The notes under the pieces are model-generated. The model saw only the letters and a list, made by a program, of their open reading frames with translations. It ran no database searches and was not told the DNA's origin. From Actinoallomurus sp050942425 (lineage in GTDB: Bacteria; Actinomycetota; Actinomycetes; Streptosporangiales; Streptosporangiaceae): a stretch of 64,000 nt of DNA. Both the position numbers and the translations under genes were made by a program. Shown here one piece after another: positions 35,037-43,376 of the stretch (positions are counted from its first letter, which is position 1; each line of letters opens with the position of its first letter). The stretch spans positions 11,160,001 through 11,224,000 of the forward strand of contig NZ_CP192063.1 in NCBI RefSeq assembly GCF_050942425.1, given 5' to 3'.

Positions 35037-36113
35037 CTAGGCGGGCGCGCCGGTCAGGGCGTGCTCGCGGACCAGGCGGACGAGGTTCCCGTAGTCGGTG
35101 GCGTCGGCGAGCGGGCTGAACCCGCGGATGAGCAGGGTGCTGACGCCGAGGTCGACGTAGTCGAGCAGGGACTCGGCGACCTGTTCGTAGCTGCCGACCA
35201 GCGCGGTGGAGTTCCCGGCGGCACCGGTCTCCTTGGCGATGGCGGTCCACAGCCGCTTGTCGTGCACCTCCGCCTGGTCGGCGAAGTCCAGCAGCCGTCG
35301 GCTGCCCTGCTGCGCGGAGCCGTCGATGTTGAAGACCTTCTTCAGCTCTCCGGCCCGCTCCTTGGTGAGCCGGAGGATCTCGCGGGCCCGCTCCCACGCC
35401 TCGGCCTCGGTCGCAGCCGGGATGGGCCGCAGGCTGACGCTGAACCGCGGGTCGCGCCCGTACGGGGCCGCCGCGGCGCGCACCTCGGCGATGCGTTCGG
35501 CGATACCGGCCAGCGGCTCACCCCAGAAGGCGTACACGTCGGCGTGCTTGCCCCCGACCCGTACGGCGTCCGCGGAGGCGCCGCCGAAGTAGACCGGCAC
35601 CCGGCCGTCCGGGCGCAGGGCGGTGAATCCGCCGCGTACCTGGTAGAACTCCCCGTCGTAGTCGAACGGCCGGGTGGACTCCCACTCCAGGCGCAGTACG
35701 TCGAGGAACTCGTCCGTACGCCGGTAACGCGTCGGCTTGTCGCTGATGTCGCCGTCCCGCGCCTGGTCCGCGTCGTCGCCGCCGGTGATGACGTGCAGCG
35801 CGACGCGGCCCGGATGGAAGGCGTCGAGGGTGGCGAACTTGCGGGCCGCCAGCGTGGGCGCGACGAAGCCGGGCCGGTGCGCCAGCAGCACGCCCAGCCG
35901 GTCGGTGCCCGTGAGCACCTGGTCGGCGACGATGAACCCGTCCGGACTGGCCGACGAGTGCGCGACCAGCACCCGGTCGAACCCCGCGTCCTCGTGCGCC
36001 TTGGCGAGCGCCCGCAGGTACTCCGCGTTCACCACCGGGTCGGCGGCCGCCTTCTCGATCTCGGTCTCGGTGTGCGCCTGGGTGGCGGCGATGCCGATGA
36101 ACTCGATGCTCAT
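35037..36113 (-). CDS. LLM-class FMNH2-dependent monooxygenase (SsuD-like) 2
   Basis: 358 residues from ATG 36113 (GAGGAGCACTGAT); an upstream in-frame extension is rejected as Arg-rich and lacking a ribosome site. Same fold and motifs as its neighbour: LAKAHEDAGFDRVLVAHSS, LLAHRPGFVAPTLAARKFATLD, GRVALHVITGGDDADQARDGD, RPDGRVPVYFGGASADAVRVG and KHADVYAFWGEP. The two proteins are clearly paralogous but have diverged, so they may act on different sulfonates or in successive steps. The start overlaps the stop of the ABC ATPase (ATGA). Confidence 0.88.
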   Translation of the reverse strand: MSIEFIGIAATQAHTETEIEKAAADPVVNAEYLRALAKAHEDAGFDRVLVAHSSASPDGFIVADQVLTGTDRLGVLLAHRPGFVAPTLAARKFATLDAFHPGRVALHVITGGDDADQARDGDISDKPTRYRRTDEFLDVLRLEWESTRPFDYDGEFYQVRGGFTALRPDGRVPVYFGGASADAVRVGGKHADVYAFWGEPLAGIAERIAEVRAAAAPYGRDPRFSVSLRPIPAATEAEAWERAREILRLTKERAGELKKVFNIDGSAQQGSRRLLDFADQAEVHDKRLWTAIAKETGAAGNSTALVGSYEQVAESLLDYVDLGVSTLLIRGFSPLADATDYGNLVRLVREHALTGAPA

Positions 36114-37096
36114 ATCAGTGCTCCTCTTGTCCGCCCGACCAGGTCGGGCCACGTGTCGGCGTGATGGCAGGCCACGGCCCGGCCACCCGCACGTGCTTCG
36201 CGCCGCGGCTCTTCGGCGCACTCGGCGGTGGCGAACGGGCACAGCGCGGCGTACCGGCACCCGTCACCGTGCGGCCACGGCTCCCGGTCCGGGGCCGGGC
36301 GCAGGCTCGCGGCCGGCCGGCCGAGCGGGCGTTCGCCGGTGCTCGGGGCCGAGGCGACCAGCAGCGCGGTGTACGGGTGGGCGGGGTCGCCGAACACCTC
36401 GCCGACCGGCCCCTGCTCCACCAGCCGCCCGCCGAACAGCACCGCGACCCGGTCCACCGCCCCGGCCAGCGACCTCAGGTCATGGGAGATCATCACGATC
36501 GCGACGCCGAGCTCGCGGCGCAGCCGGTCCAGCAACAGCAGGACGCGGTTGCGGCTGGAGGCGTCCAGGGCGCTGACCGGCTCGTCGCACAGCAGCAGCT
36601 TCGGGCGTACCGCGATGGCACGGGCCAGGGCGACCCGCTGCCGCTGCCCGCCGGAGATCTGTCCGGGCCGGCGGCTGCCGAGCGCGAGGTCGAGGCCGAC
36701 TCGGGTCAGCGCCTCGTCCACGCGTTCGGCCTGCTCGGACCGCGTGAGGCCGCCGGCGACGGTCAGCCCCTCGGCGACGATCGCCGCCACGGTCAGGTCC
36801 GGGTCGAGGGACCGCAGCGGGTCCTGGAAGACCAGCTGGATCCCGCCCGTCCGGCGGAACGCCCGCAGCCGCCGTCCCCGCAGCGCCGTCACCTCCGTGC
36901 CGTCGAACGTGACCCGCCCCGCATCGGCCGGGACGAGGCCGACCACGGCGCGGACCAGCGTCGTCTTGCCCGAGCCGGTCTCCCCGACCACGCCGACGAT
37001 CTCCCCGGGCCGTACGCTCAGGCTCACGTCGGACAGCACCCGGCCGGACCGGCGGCCGTACGAGACCCCGAGCCCCTCGACGTCCAGCAGGGTCAT
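36110..37096 (-). CDS. Dpp/Opp-type ABC transporter ATPase (DppF-like)
   Basis: 328 residues. Walker A is GVVGETGSGKTTLVRAV, the Q-loop lies in IQLVFQDPLRSLDP, the signature is ISGGQRQRVALARAIA, Walker B is KLLLCDEPVSALD and the switch His is in VMISHDL. The C-terminal oligopeptide-transporter extension (HPYTALLVASAP, then CRYAALCPFATAECAEEP with its Cys cluster) is complete. It pairs with the DppD-like protein to power the importer. ATG 37096 follows AAAGGAGCACAC. Confidence 0.9.
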   Translation of the reverse strand: MTLLDVEGLGVSYGRRSGRVLSDVSLSVRPGEIVGVVGETGSGKTTLVRAVVGLVPADAGRVTFDGTEVTALRGRRLRAFRRTGGIQLVFQDPLRSLDPDLTVAAIVAEGLTVAGGLTRSEQAERVDEALTRVGLDLALGSRRPGQISGGQRQRVALARAIAVRPKLLLCDEPVSALDASSRNRVLLLLDRLRRELGVAIVMISHDLRSLAGAVDRVAVLFGGRLVEQGPVGEVFGDPAHPYTALLVASAPSTGERPLGRPAASLRPAPDREPWPHGDGCRYAALCPFATAECAEEPRREARAGGRAVACHHADTWPDLVGRTRGALI

Positions 37097-37217
37097 GTGT
37101 GCTCCTTTCGGGGAGACGATCCCTCGCGCCCCCGGCCAAAGACCCGCCCCGTGTCCTCGCTCCGCTCGGTCATGCGTACTCCCCTGCGGGGGACGCCCCC
37201 TCGCACCCTCCGGCCAA
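37091..37217 (-). repeat. Dispersed hairpin/RBS/ATGACC element, copies 2 and 3
   Basis: Two imperfect about 49-bp direct repeats, 78 bp apart, at 37169-37217 and 37091-37139. Each runs TTGGCCGG(A/G)GG.GCGAGGG, then a GGG/CCC hairpin, then a ribosome-like GGGGAGTACGC or AAAGGAGCACAC and CATGACC. The second supplies the real start of the DppF-like gene. The first leads into a 26-codon frame beginning MTERSEDTG that I consider non-functional. The same element precedes the cyclase gene near 22260. Confidence 0.55.
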
Positions 37218-37220
37218 CGG

Positions 37221-38234
37221 TCATGAGGCCTCCTCGGCGTCGATCCGTACGCACCGGGCCGCACGGCCGTCGCCCGCCTGTCGCAGCGTCACCGGCGCGG
37301 CCGTGCACCGGTCCTCGGCGTACGGGCACCGGTCGGCGAAGCGGCAGCCGGGCGGCTCCGCGCCGGTCGGTGGCGGCCGGCCGGGCAGCACCTCCACCGA
37401 GCCGGGCGCGGCGACCCGCAGCAGCGCCTCGGTGTACGGGTGGGCCGGCGACCGCAGCACCTGCTCGGTCGTGCCCGACTCCACGAGCTCACCGGCGTAG
37501 AAGACCAGGACGCGGTCGCAGGTCTCGGCGACCACGGCGAGGTCGTGCGTGACCAGCAGCAGCGACAGGCCGCGCTCGGCGCGCAGCCGCGCGAGCAGGT
37601 CCAGCACCTCGGCCTGGACCACCACGTCGAGCGCGGTCGTCGCCTCGTCTGCGATGAGCAGGTCCGGCTCTCCGCCGATCGCGATCGCGATGAGGACGCG
37701 CTGCAGCATGCCGCCGGACAGCTCGTCGGGATACCGGTGATAGACCGTGGAAGGGTCGCGCAGGCCGACCGAGTCGAGCAGCTCGACGGCGCGGGCCTGG
37801 GCCTGGTCCTTCGGCAGCCCGGCGGCCACGCGGAGCGACTCGGTGAGCTGGCGGCCCACCGTGATCGACGGGTTGAGGTACGACGCGGGGTCCTGGAAGA
37901 CCGCGCCGAGGCTGCGGCCGCGTACGCCGTCCCACTCGCGGCGCGTCAGCGCGGTCAACTCGACGCCGGCCAGGTCGACCGTCCCGGCGCTGACCGCGCA
38001 GCCCTTCGGCAGCACGCCCAGGATCGACCGGCAGGTCAGCGTCTTGCCGCTCCCGGACTCGCCGACCAGGCCCACGGACTCGCCGCGGCGAACGGTGAAG
38101 GAGACGTCGCGGACGGCCTCGGCGGCACCACCGCCGACCGTGACGTGCAGGCCGTCGACGCGGAGCAGCGGGGTGGCCGGTACGGCGGTGGGCCGGGGCT
38201 CGGCCCGGGTCTCAGTGGACGGCGACGGCGGCAT
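37221..38234 (-). CDS. Dpp/Opp-type ABC transporter ATPase (DppD-like)
   Basis: 337 residues from ATG 38234 behind CAGGAGGTGCCCG. Walker A GLVGESGSGKTLTCRSI, Q-loop GAVFQDPASYLNPS, signature LSGGMLQRVLIAIAI, Walker B DLLIADEATTALD, switch LLVTHDL. The oligopeptide/dipeptide C-terminal domain is present (HPYTEALLRVAAPG, CRFADRCPYAEDRC with iron-sulfur-type Cys spacing). Its start overlaps the end of the DppC-like permease gene by 23 bp. Confidence 0.9.
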   Translation of the reverse strand: MPPSPSTETRAEPRPTAVPATPLLRVDGLHVTVGGGAAEAVRDVSFTVRRGESVGLVGESGSGKTLTCRSILGVLPKGCAVSAGTVDLAGVELTALTRREWDGVRGRSLGAVFQDPASYLNPSITVGRQLTESLRVAAGLPKDQAQARAVELLDSVGLRDPSTVYHRYPDELSGGMLQRVLIAIAIGGEPDLLIADEATTALDVVVQAEVLDLLARLRAERGLSLLLVTHDLAVVAETCDRVLVFYAGELVESGTTEQVLRSPAHPYTEALLRVAAPGSVEVLPGRPPPTGAEPPGCRFADRCPYAEDRCTAAPVTLRQAGDGRAARCVRIDAEEAS

Positions 38235-39099
38235 CGGGCACCTCCTGGGCGGGACCGGGTCGGGTCGGCGACGCGTCGACGACGGGCAGGTCGGCGCTGT
38301 CGCTGATCGCGTCGGCGATGGCGTTCAGCGCGGCCACCGTGATCATGATCGTGAGGGCGGGGATGAACGGGGCCCACGGCTGCTGGGCCAGGAAGGCCAG
38401 GTCGTCGGCGAGCATGCCGCCCCACGTGGGCGCCGGTGGCTGCACCCCGATGCCCAGGAAGCTCAGCGACTGCACGGCGAGCAGGCACTCGGCGCCGGCC
38501 TGTGCCGCGGTGACCGCGATGGTCGGCAGGATCTTGCTCCACAGGTGGGTGCGCAGGATCCACAGCAGGCTCGCGCCGAAGAGCTCGGCCGCCTCGACGT
38601 ACTGGGCGCGGAGCAGGGTGAGTGAGGCGGCCCGGCTCACCCGGAAGAAGATCGGGGAGTACAGCAGCCCGATGGCGAGCATCGACTGGGTCAGGCCGTT
38701 GCCGAGCACCCCGACCACGGCGACCACGAACACGACGTACGGCAGGGTCTGCAGCGAGTCGACGAACCGCAGCGACGTCCATTCGAATCCCCGGCCCAGC
38801 CAGAGCGAGCCGAGGCCCAGCGCGGTCCCGACCAGCAGCGCCGTGCCGACGGCCTCCAGGGTCGCGACGATGGACGAGGAGGTGCCGGCGACGAGCCGGC
38901 TGAGCACGTCCCGGCCGAGGCCGTCGGTCCCGAGGAGGTGGCCGGCGCCGGGGCCGGACAGCACGTGCGCCGAGTCCTGGGCCAGCGGGTCGTGGGGCGC
39001 CAGCCAGTGGCCGAACACGGCGGCCACCGCGACGACGACCAGGACGCCTGCCGACAGCCGGGCCGACCGGAGCCGCAGCGCGCGACGGAGAGTACGCAC
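38212..39099 (-). CDS. Dpp/Opp-type ABC permease (DppC-like)
   Basis: 295 residues; the GTG start at 39099 sits behind AGGAGGTAGCC right after the stop of the DppB-like gene, so the longer frame upstream is not used. N-terminal helix, the LGTDGLGRDVLSRLVAGTSSS motif diagnostic of DppC-type permeases, five further helices, and the EAA loop EAAELFGASLLWILRTHLW facing the ATPases. It is one of the two membrane subunits of the importer. Confidence 0.9.
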   Translation of the reverse strand: MRTLRRALRLRSARLSAGVLVVVAVAAVFGHWLAPHDPLAQDSAHVLSGPGAGHLLGTDGLGRDVLSRLVAGTSSSIVATLEAVGTALLVGTALGLGSLWLGRGFEWTSLRFVDSLQTLPYVVFVVAVVGVLGNGLTQSMLAIGLLYSPIFFRVSRAASLTLLRAQYVEAAELFGASLLWILRTHLWSKILPTIAVTAAQAGAECLLAVQSLSFLGIGVQPPAPTWGGMLADDLAFLAQQPWAPFIPALTIMITVAALNAIADAISDSADLPVVDASPTRPGPAQEVPDAAVAVH

Positions 39100-39101
39100 G
39101 G

Positions 39102-40100
39102 CTACCTCCTCGCCTGCGGGGTGAACCGGGCGAGCAGGGCGCCGAGGACCAGGTTGCACGCCAGCACCGTGGTCACGGTCACCAGCAGCGTGCCCTGGAT
39201 CACCGGGATGTCGTGCCGCTCCGCCGACTGAAGGGTCAGCAGCGCGACGCCGGGGAGGTTGAAGATCCGCTCGGTGGGCACCGAGCCGCTGAGCAGCGCC
39301 GGCACGCCGACCGTCAGGATGCCCAGCGCCGGTCCCAGGGCGTTGCGCAGCGCGTGCCGCAGCAGCACCCTCCGGCGCGACAGACCGCGCACGGTCGCCC
39401 CGACGACGTAGTTCTCCCGCAGCGTGGCGACCAGCGAGGTCCGCAACTGTCGGGCGATGTGGGCGGCCAGGGTGAGGCTCAGCGCGAAGGACGGCATGAG
39501 CAGGCACCGGAACCACTGCACCGGGTCGGCGCCGAAGCTCACGTACCCGCCGGCCGGCAGGATCCGCAGGGTCGCGGAGAACACGACGATCAAGACGATG
39601 CCGACGACGAACCCGGGGATCGTGCTGAGAACGGAGCAGACCGCGGTGACCGAGCGGTCCAGCCGCCCGCCGCCGTTCAGCGCCGCCGCGATCCCGGCCG
39701 TACCACCGAGGAGCACGGCGAACAACGCGGCCAGGCCGGTGATGGCGAGGTCCACCGGCAGCGCCTGCCGGATGCTGTCGGCGACCGGGATGGAGGTGAA
39801 GTACGAGGTGCCGAGGTCGCCGGTGAAGGCGTGGCCCAGCCAGGTCCCGTACTGCACCAGCAGCGGCCGGTCCAGCCCGAACTGGTGGTTCATGCGGACG
39901 ATGTCCGCCGGGGTGGCGGTCTCGCCGAGCACGGCCGCGGCCGGGTTGGTCTTCGACAGCGCACCGAGCGCGTACGTGCCGAACGAGGTGATGAGGAAGA
40001 CGGTGGCCGTGGTCACCAGCATCCGCAGCACCTTGCGCGCCCAGCCGGGCAGTCGCCCGACCGCGACGCCGGGCCGCGGCACCGCGACGACGGCGCTCAT
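39102..40100 (-). CDS. Dpp/Opp-type ABC permease (DppB-like)
   Basis: 332 residues; ATG 40100 with GGAG 6 bases upstream. First helix (TTATVFLITSFGTYALGAL), the NHQFGLDRPLLVQYGTWLGHAFTGDLGTSY-type periplasmic segment (here MNHQFGLDRPLLVQYGTWLG) characteristic of DppB, five more helices, and the EAA-like loop VVGATVRGLSRRRVLLRHALRN. Its stop is 2 bp before the DppC-like start. Operon position directly after the binding protein. Confidence 0.9.
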   Translation of the reverse strand: MSAVVAVPRPGVAVGRLPGWARKVLRMLVTTATVFLITSFGTYALGALSKTNPAAAVLGETATPADIVRMNHQFGLDRPLLVQYGTWLGHAFTGDLGTSYFTSIPVADSIRQALPVDLAITGLAALFAVLLGGTAGIAAALNGGGRLDRSVTAVCSVLSTIPGFVVGIVLIVVFSATLRILPAGGYVSFGADPVQWFRCLLMPSFALSLTLAAHIARQLRTSLVATLRENYVVGATVRGLSRRRVLLRHALRNALGPALGILTVGVPALLSGSVPTERIFNLPGVALLTLQSAERHDIPVIQGTLLVTVTTVLACNLVLGALLARFTPQARR

Positions 40101-40122
40101 CGGGTGCTCCGATCCGGGGCGT

Positions 40123-41661
40123 TCACTTGGCTGTGACCCCTTCGAACCGCTGCACGACGGTGTCCTTCGGCAGCGGCGACACCGACTTGGTGTGCGCCAG
40201 GATCCGCGGCGTGGTGAACAGGAAGACGTTCGGCATCGTGCGTACGGCGGCGGCGGTCGCGGCCTGCACCACCTGCGGGTACTTCGCGTCGTCCAGCGGC
40301 GTCTGGACGATCTTCTGGACCGCCGCCTCCAGCTCCGGTGAGGTCGTACGGCCCGGGTTCATCAGGCCCTCGCTGCCGAACAGCACCTGGAACGTCTGCG
40401 CGGTCGAGTCACGGCCGGCGAACCCGTCCACGGCGAGGGCCTTGGAATGCTGGATGTAGATGATCTGCGTGGCCTCGGCCTGCGGGATCGTCTCGATCGT
40501 CGCCTTGAACCCGACCGCCTGGAGCTGGGCCTGGAGCTGCTGCGGAAGGTTGCCGGGCGCCGAGGCGGTGATGGTGACCGGTGCTCCGATGCCGTACTTC
40601 GACTTGGCGAGAAGCTGGCGTGCCTTGGCCGGGTCGTACGCGTAGATGCCCTCCAGCTCCGGGTTGTAGCCCACGTACCCCTTGGGGAAGGGCTGGTAGG
40701 AGACCTCGCCGATGCCGAACTGCGCGGTCTTCAGCAGCGCCGCGCGGTCCACCGCGAACTTCAGCGCCAGCGCCGCGTTCGGGTCGTCGAACGGCGGCTT
40801 GGTGATGTTGACGTCCAGCACCGAGACCACCAGGGACGGGATCACCTGAACCTCGAGCCCGGCGGCCTTGGCCGCGGCGACCTGGCTGCCCGGGATCTGG
40901 GCGACGTTGTAGCGGCCGGACTGCAGCCCGGCGATCACCGTGGCGGCGTCCGGCAGCGGGAACAGCTGGAAGTCGCCGACCTTGATCGAGGCGGCGTCCC
41001 AGTAGTTCGGGTTGCGCTTGAGAGTCGCCTGGGAGTTCTCGACGTACGAGGTCAGGGTGTACGGGCCGGCGCCGGCCGGCTTGGTGGCCAGTCCAGCGGC
41101 GTTGCTCTCGAACGCCGCGGGGTTGACCACCATGCCGGTCTTTCCGGCGAACAGGCTGGGGATCTGGTAGTTGGGCGACTTGAGGTCGATGACGACGGTC
41201 GTGGGGTCCGGGGCGCTGACGGTCTTGACGCCGGCGAGCTGCGCGGCGATCAGCGACTTGGGCGCGTCGCGGCCGCGTTCGATGCTCTTCTTGACCGCGG
41301 TCGCGTCGAGCGCCGTGCCGTCGCTGAACTTCAGGCCGGAGCGCAGCTTGAACGTGACGCGGCTGCCCTTCTCGCTGTACGCCCACGACTCGGCGAGGGC
41401 CGGGACCGCCTTGCCCTGTTCGTCATGCTTGGTGAGCCCGGCGTACACGAGTGAGAGGGCGTGCACGTCCCAGCCCGCCGACGACGTCACCGGGTCCCAC
41501 GACGTGGGCAGGGCCCAGCCCCACTTGAGCGTGTCGGCCGAGGACCCGCCGGAGCCCACCGCGCCGCCGGCGCCGCAGGCGGCGAGCAGGAGCGACGAGC
41601 CGGTGGCGAGGCCGAGCCCCAGAAAGGAACGTCTGCTGGGTTCGGAGAGAGCGGTGTTCAT
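40123..41661 (-). CDS. Family 5 extracellular solute-binding lipoprotein
   Basis: 512 residues; ATG 41661 follows AAAGGACCCCC. The signal RRSFLGLGLATGSSLLLAACG has both a twin Arg and a lipobox (LAAC), so it is a membrane-anchored lipoprotein, possibly Tat-exported. The body is SBP_bac_5: WALPTSWDPVTSSAGWDVHAL, LAESWAYSEKGSRVTFKLRSGLKFSDGTALDA (in two parts) and the C-terminal lobe with KAALKFAVDR-like helices (ALALKFAVDRAALLKTAQ). Family 5 proteins bind peptides, nickel or other small molecules. In this operon an organosulfur ligand is the best inference. Confidence 0.9.
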   Translation of the reverse strand: MNTALSEPSRRSFLGLGLATGSSLLLAACGAGGAVGSGGSSADTLKWGWALPTSWDPVTSSAGWDVHALSLVYAGLTKHDEQGKAVPALAESWAYSEKGSRVTFKLRSGLKFSDGTALDATAVKKSIERGRDAPKSLIAAQLAGVKTVSAPDPTTVVIDLKSPNYQIPSLFAGKTGMVVNPAAFESNAAGLATKPAGAGPYTLTSYVENSQATLKRNPNYWDAASIKVGDFQLFPLPDAATVIAGLQSGRYNVAQIPGSQVAAAKAAGLEVQVIPSLVVSVLDVNITKPPFDDPNAALALKFAVDRAALLKTAQFGIGEVSYQPFPKGYVGYNPELEGIYAYDPAKARQLLAKSKYGIGAPVTITASAPGNLPQQLQAQLQAVGFKATIETIPQAEATQIIYIQHSKALAVDGFAGRDSTAQTFQVLFGSEGLMNPGRTTSPELEAAVQKIVQTPLDDAKYPQVVQAATAAAVRTMPNVFLFTTPRILAHTKSVSPLPKDTVVQRFEGVTAK

Positions 41662-41872
41662 GGGGGTCCTTTCGCGAACGGTCGGGGTGCGGAGGGACGG
41701 CGGGTCGGCGCGGCGATGTCCCGGGGACGGCGCGTGGCGGTCTCCGGAGGAGTCGTGAGAGGAGGGGGATCTCCGCGGCGATGGGGAGATCAGGAGTGAG
41801 AGAAGGTTCCGGCGTGCGGGGTGGTGGCGCGGGAGGGGGCTCCACCGACGGCGGTGGCCCCGGAGCCCGCGG

Positions 41873-41947
41873 CTACCGACACAGGGCGCTGGAGGTACGC
41901 CGGTAGTCGACGAAGCGGCAGAGAACGCCCGGATGCGTCGAAGTCAT
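41873..41947 (-). CDS. Sulfur-type regulatory leader peptide (24 aa)
   Basis: ATG 41947 to TAG 41873 encodes 24 residues ending LCRFVDYRRTSSALCR. This closely follows the actinobacterial leader-peptide pattern (about RRHVDLLRVASALCR) found before sulfur-metabolism genes, which is thought to sense cysteine supply by ribosome stalling at its Cys codons; two Cys codons are present. It lies 212 bp before the solute-binding-protein gene on the same strand. A TTGACA at 41982-41977 puts the transcription start close to the ATG. Pattern match is from memory of the family; the attenuation structure downstream was not folded. Confidence 0.75.
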   Translation of the reverse strand: MTSTHPGVLCRFVDYRRTSSALCR

Positions 41948-41982
41948 ACCTATATGGTCGGTATTACCGGGAATCCTGTCAA
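41948..41982 (-). promoter_or_regulatory. Promoter/operator region of the sulfur operon
   Basis: A perfect TTGACA -35 box (minus strand, 41982-41977) lies 30 bp before the leader ATG. An 11-bp palindrome CGGTATTACCG (41959-41969) falls between the expected -35 and -10, and TATA-rich sequence follows. The GGTA/TACC arms are similar to those before the neighbouring Rrf2 gene, so Rrf2 control is plausible. Confidence 0.55.
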
Positions 41983-42041
41983 TAGCTACCTAAATATGTC
42001 TTTTGCCGGACACCGGATCGGCGGGGGCCCGGAGACGCTGG

Positions 42042-42929
42042 TCAGCGGCGAGAGACCGGATGGGTGGCGGCCTCCGCCGGATGCAGCCAGACAGGCCCGC
42101 CGGCGCCGTCGAACCGGACGGCGCCGCGCGGCGGACCGGCCGAGCCGGCCAGCAGGGCGAGCTCCGGCCCGGTCAGGCTCCGGTGGCGCTCGAGGAGCTC
42201 CTCGGGGGTACGGGCCGGGACCTCCAGGCACAGCCCGGGCGACACGCGCGCGGCGGCCTCGACGTACTCACCGAGCTCCCGCCAGCCCGGCACCACCGCC
42301 CGTCCGGCGGGGCCGGCGAACACAAGAGTGGGCAGGGCGAACCGGTACCGGTCGCCGACCTCCTTCGCCGCACCCGGATGCGGGCCGGCCCCCTCCACGG
42401 TGAACACCTCGGGGTACGGCTCCCGCGTCTCCGCCCAGTCGCGGCGGACCGCGGAACGTACATCGTCGGAGACCAGATCGCGGGCGAGCCGGGCGTGGTC
42501 CAGGCCGGGCACTCCGGCCACCGCGCCGAGCACGCTCTCCACGTCGTCGGCGGGCGCCCCCAGCAGGAAGGTGGTCTCGCGCAGCCGGCGCAGAACGAAG
42601 GCGGCGGTCTCGGCACCCTGCGCCTCGGCCGCCTTGGCCGCGAGCGAGGACGGCCAGCTGCTCCGCGCCACCCACCGCAGCCGCGAGGCGTACGGGGCGC
42701 CGGTGTGCGCGGCGATGCCGGCGATGTACCGGTGGTACCAGGCGGCCTCCGCATCGGGGTCCGGCGCCGGATCGTCGTCCTCGTCGAACAGGATCCCGTA
42801 GACGCGGCGCCAGGCGGCCACGCCGTCCAGCGCGGCGCGCAGCCAGCGGAACTTCGGCTCCGATCCCCAGGCCCACGGGCACGCGGGGTCGGTGAACTCC
42901 ACGACGGTCAGCGGGCCGCCCGCGGTCAT
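42042..42929 (-). CDS. DsbA-family (FrnE-like) thioredoxin-fold protein
   Basis: 295 residues from ATG 42929, which overlaps the cupin stop (ATGA). The thioredoxin-like strand and active-site position read VVEFTDPACPWAWGSEPKFRWL: a CPWA in place of CxxC, so only one active-site Cys remains, as in FrnE/2-hydroxychromene-isomerase-like relatives. A helical insertion follows (SLAAKAAEAQGAETAAFVLRRLRE) and the cis-Pro region FALPTLVFAGP. It could act as a thiol transferase or isomerase. It is co-transcribed with an Rrf2 regulator and a cupin, next to the sulfur operon. Confidence 0.8.
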   Translation of the reverse strand: MTAGGPLTVVEFTDPACPWAWGSEPKFRWLRAALDGVAAWRRVYGILFDEDDDPAPDPDAEAAWYHRYIAGIAAHTGAPYASRLRWVARSSWPSSLAAKAAEAQGAETAAFVLRRLRETTFLLGAPADDVESVLGAVAGVPGLDHARLARDLVSDDVRSAVRRDWAETREPYPEVFTVEGAGPHPGAAKEVGDRYRFALPTLVFAGPAGRAVVPGWRELGEYVEAAARVSPGLCLEVPARTPEELLERHRSLTGPELALLAGSAGPPRGAVRFDGAGGPVWLHPAEAATHPVSRR

Positions 42930-43348
42930 GGCCGGTCGACCGGCGACCACAGACTGGGCAGGTTCACCACGACGCCCTCCTGGCTGCTGCGGGAGATGAC
43001 GACGACCGCCTCGGTGTCGCCGGGGTTCTCCTCGCGGTGCGGAGCGTACGGCGGCACGAAGATGAAGTCGCCGGGCTCGGTCTCCAGGCGCACCTCGGTG
43101 TCACCGTCGGCGAAGACGAACACCGGGTTGCCGGACACGACGTAGATCGAGGTCTCCGTGTCACCGTGATGGTGGTCGCCGGAGTTGGTGGCGGGCGCCA
43201 CGAGGGTCTTGCCCGTCCAGAGCTTCGACGAGCCGACCGTCTTGCCGGAGATGGCCTCCAGCCGCGTCATGCCCGTCGTCTGACCGGTGTCCCCGGTCAG
43301 CTGCGCACCGCGGATGTGCCGCAGCTCGCCGTGCCAGTCGTCCGCCAT
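42926..43348 (-). CDS. Cupin-domain protein
   Basis: 140 residues of a single small beta-barrel. Motif 1 is seen as GDHHHGDTETSIYVVSGNPVF (His-His-His then Glu) and motif 2 as GDFIFVPPYAPHREENPG, with the expected metal ligands His, His, Glu and His. Similar cupins accompany Rrf2 genes in actinomycetes; a role in sensing or oxidising a small thiol is possible but not shown. Its stop overlaps the DsbA-like start by 4 bp, and it follows Rrf2 by 28 bp. Confidence 0.85.
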   Translation of the reverse strand: MADDWHGELRHIRGAQLTGDTGQTTGMTRLEAISGKTVGSSKLWTGKTLVAPATNSGDHHHGDTETSIYVVSGNPVFVFADGDTEVRLETEPGDFIFVPPYAPHREENPGDTEAVVVISRSSQEGVVVNLPSLWSPVDRP

Positions 43349-43376
43349 CAGGAAACTCCCATCGGTTCGTCGCGCG

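Noticed and set aside
37143..37178. Short frame MTERSEDTG... between the two ABC ATPase genes
   Set aside because: It arises from the duplicated hairpin/start element and ends after 26 codons; no sign of a functional peptide.
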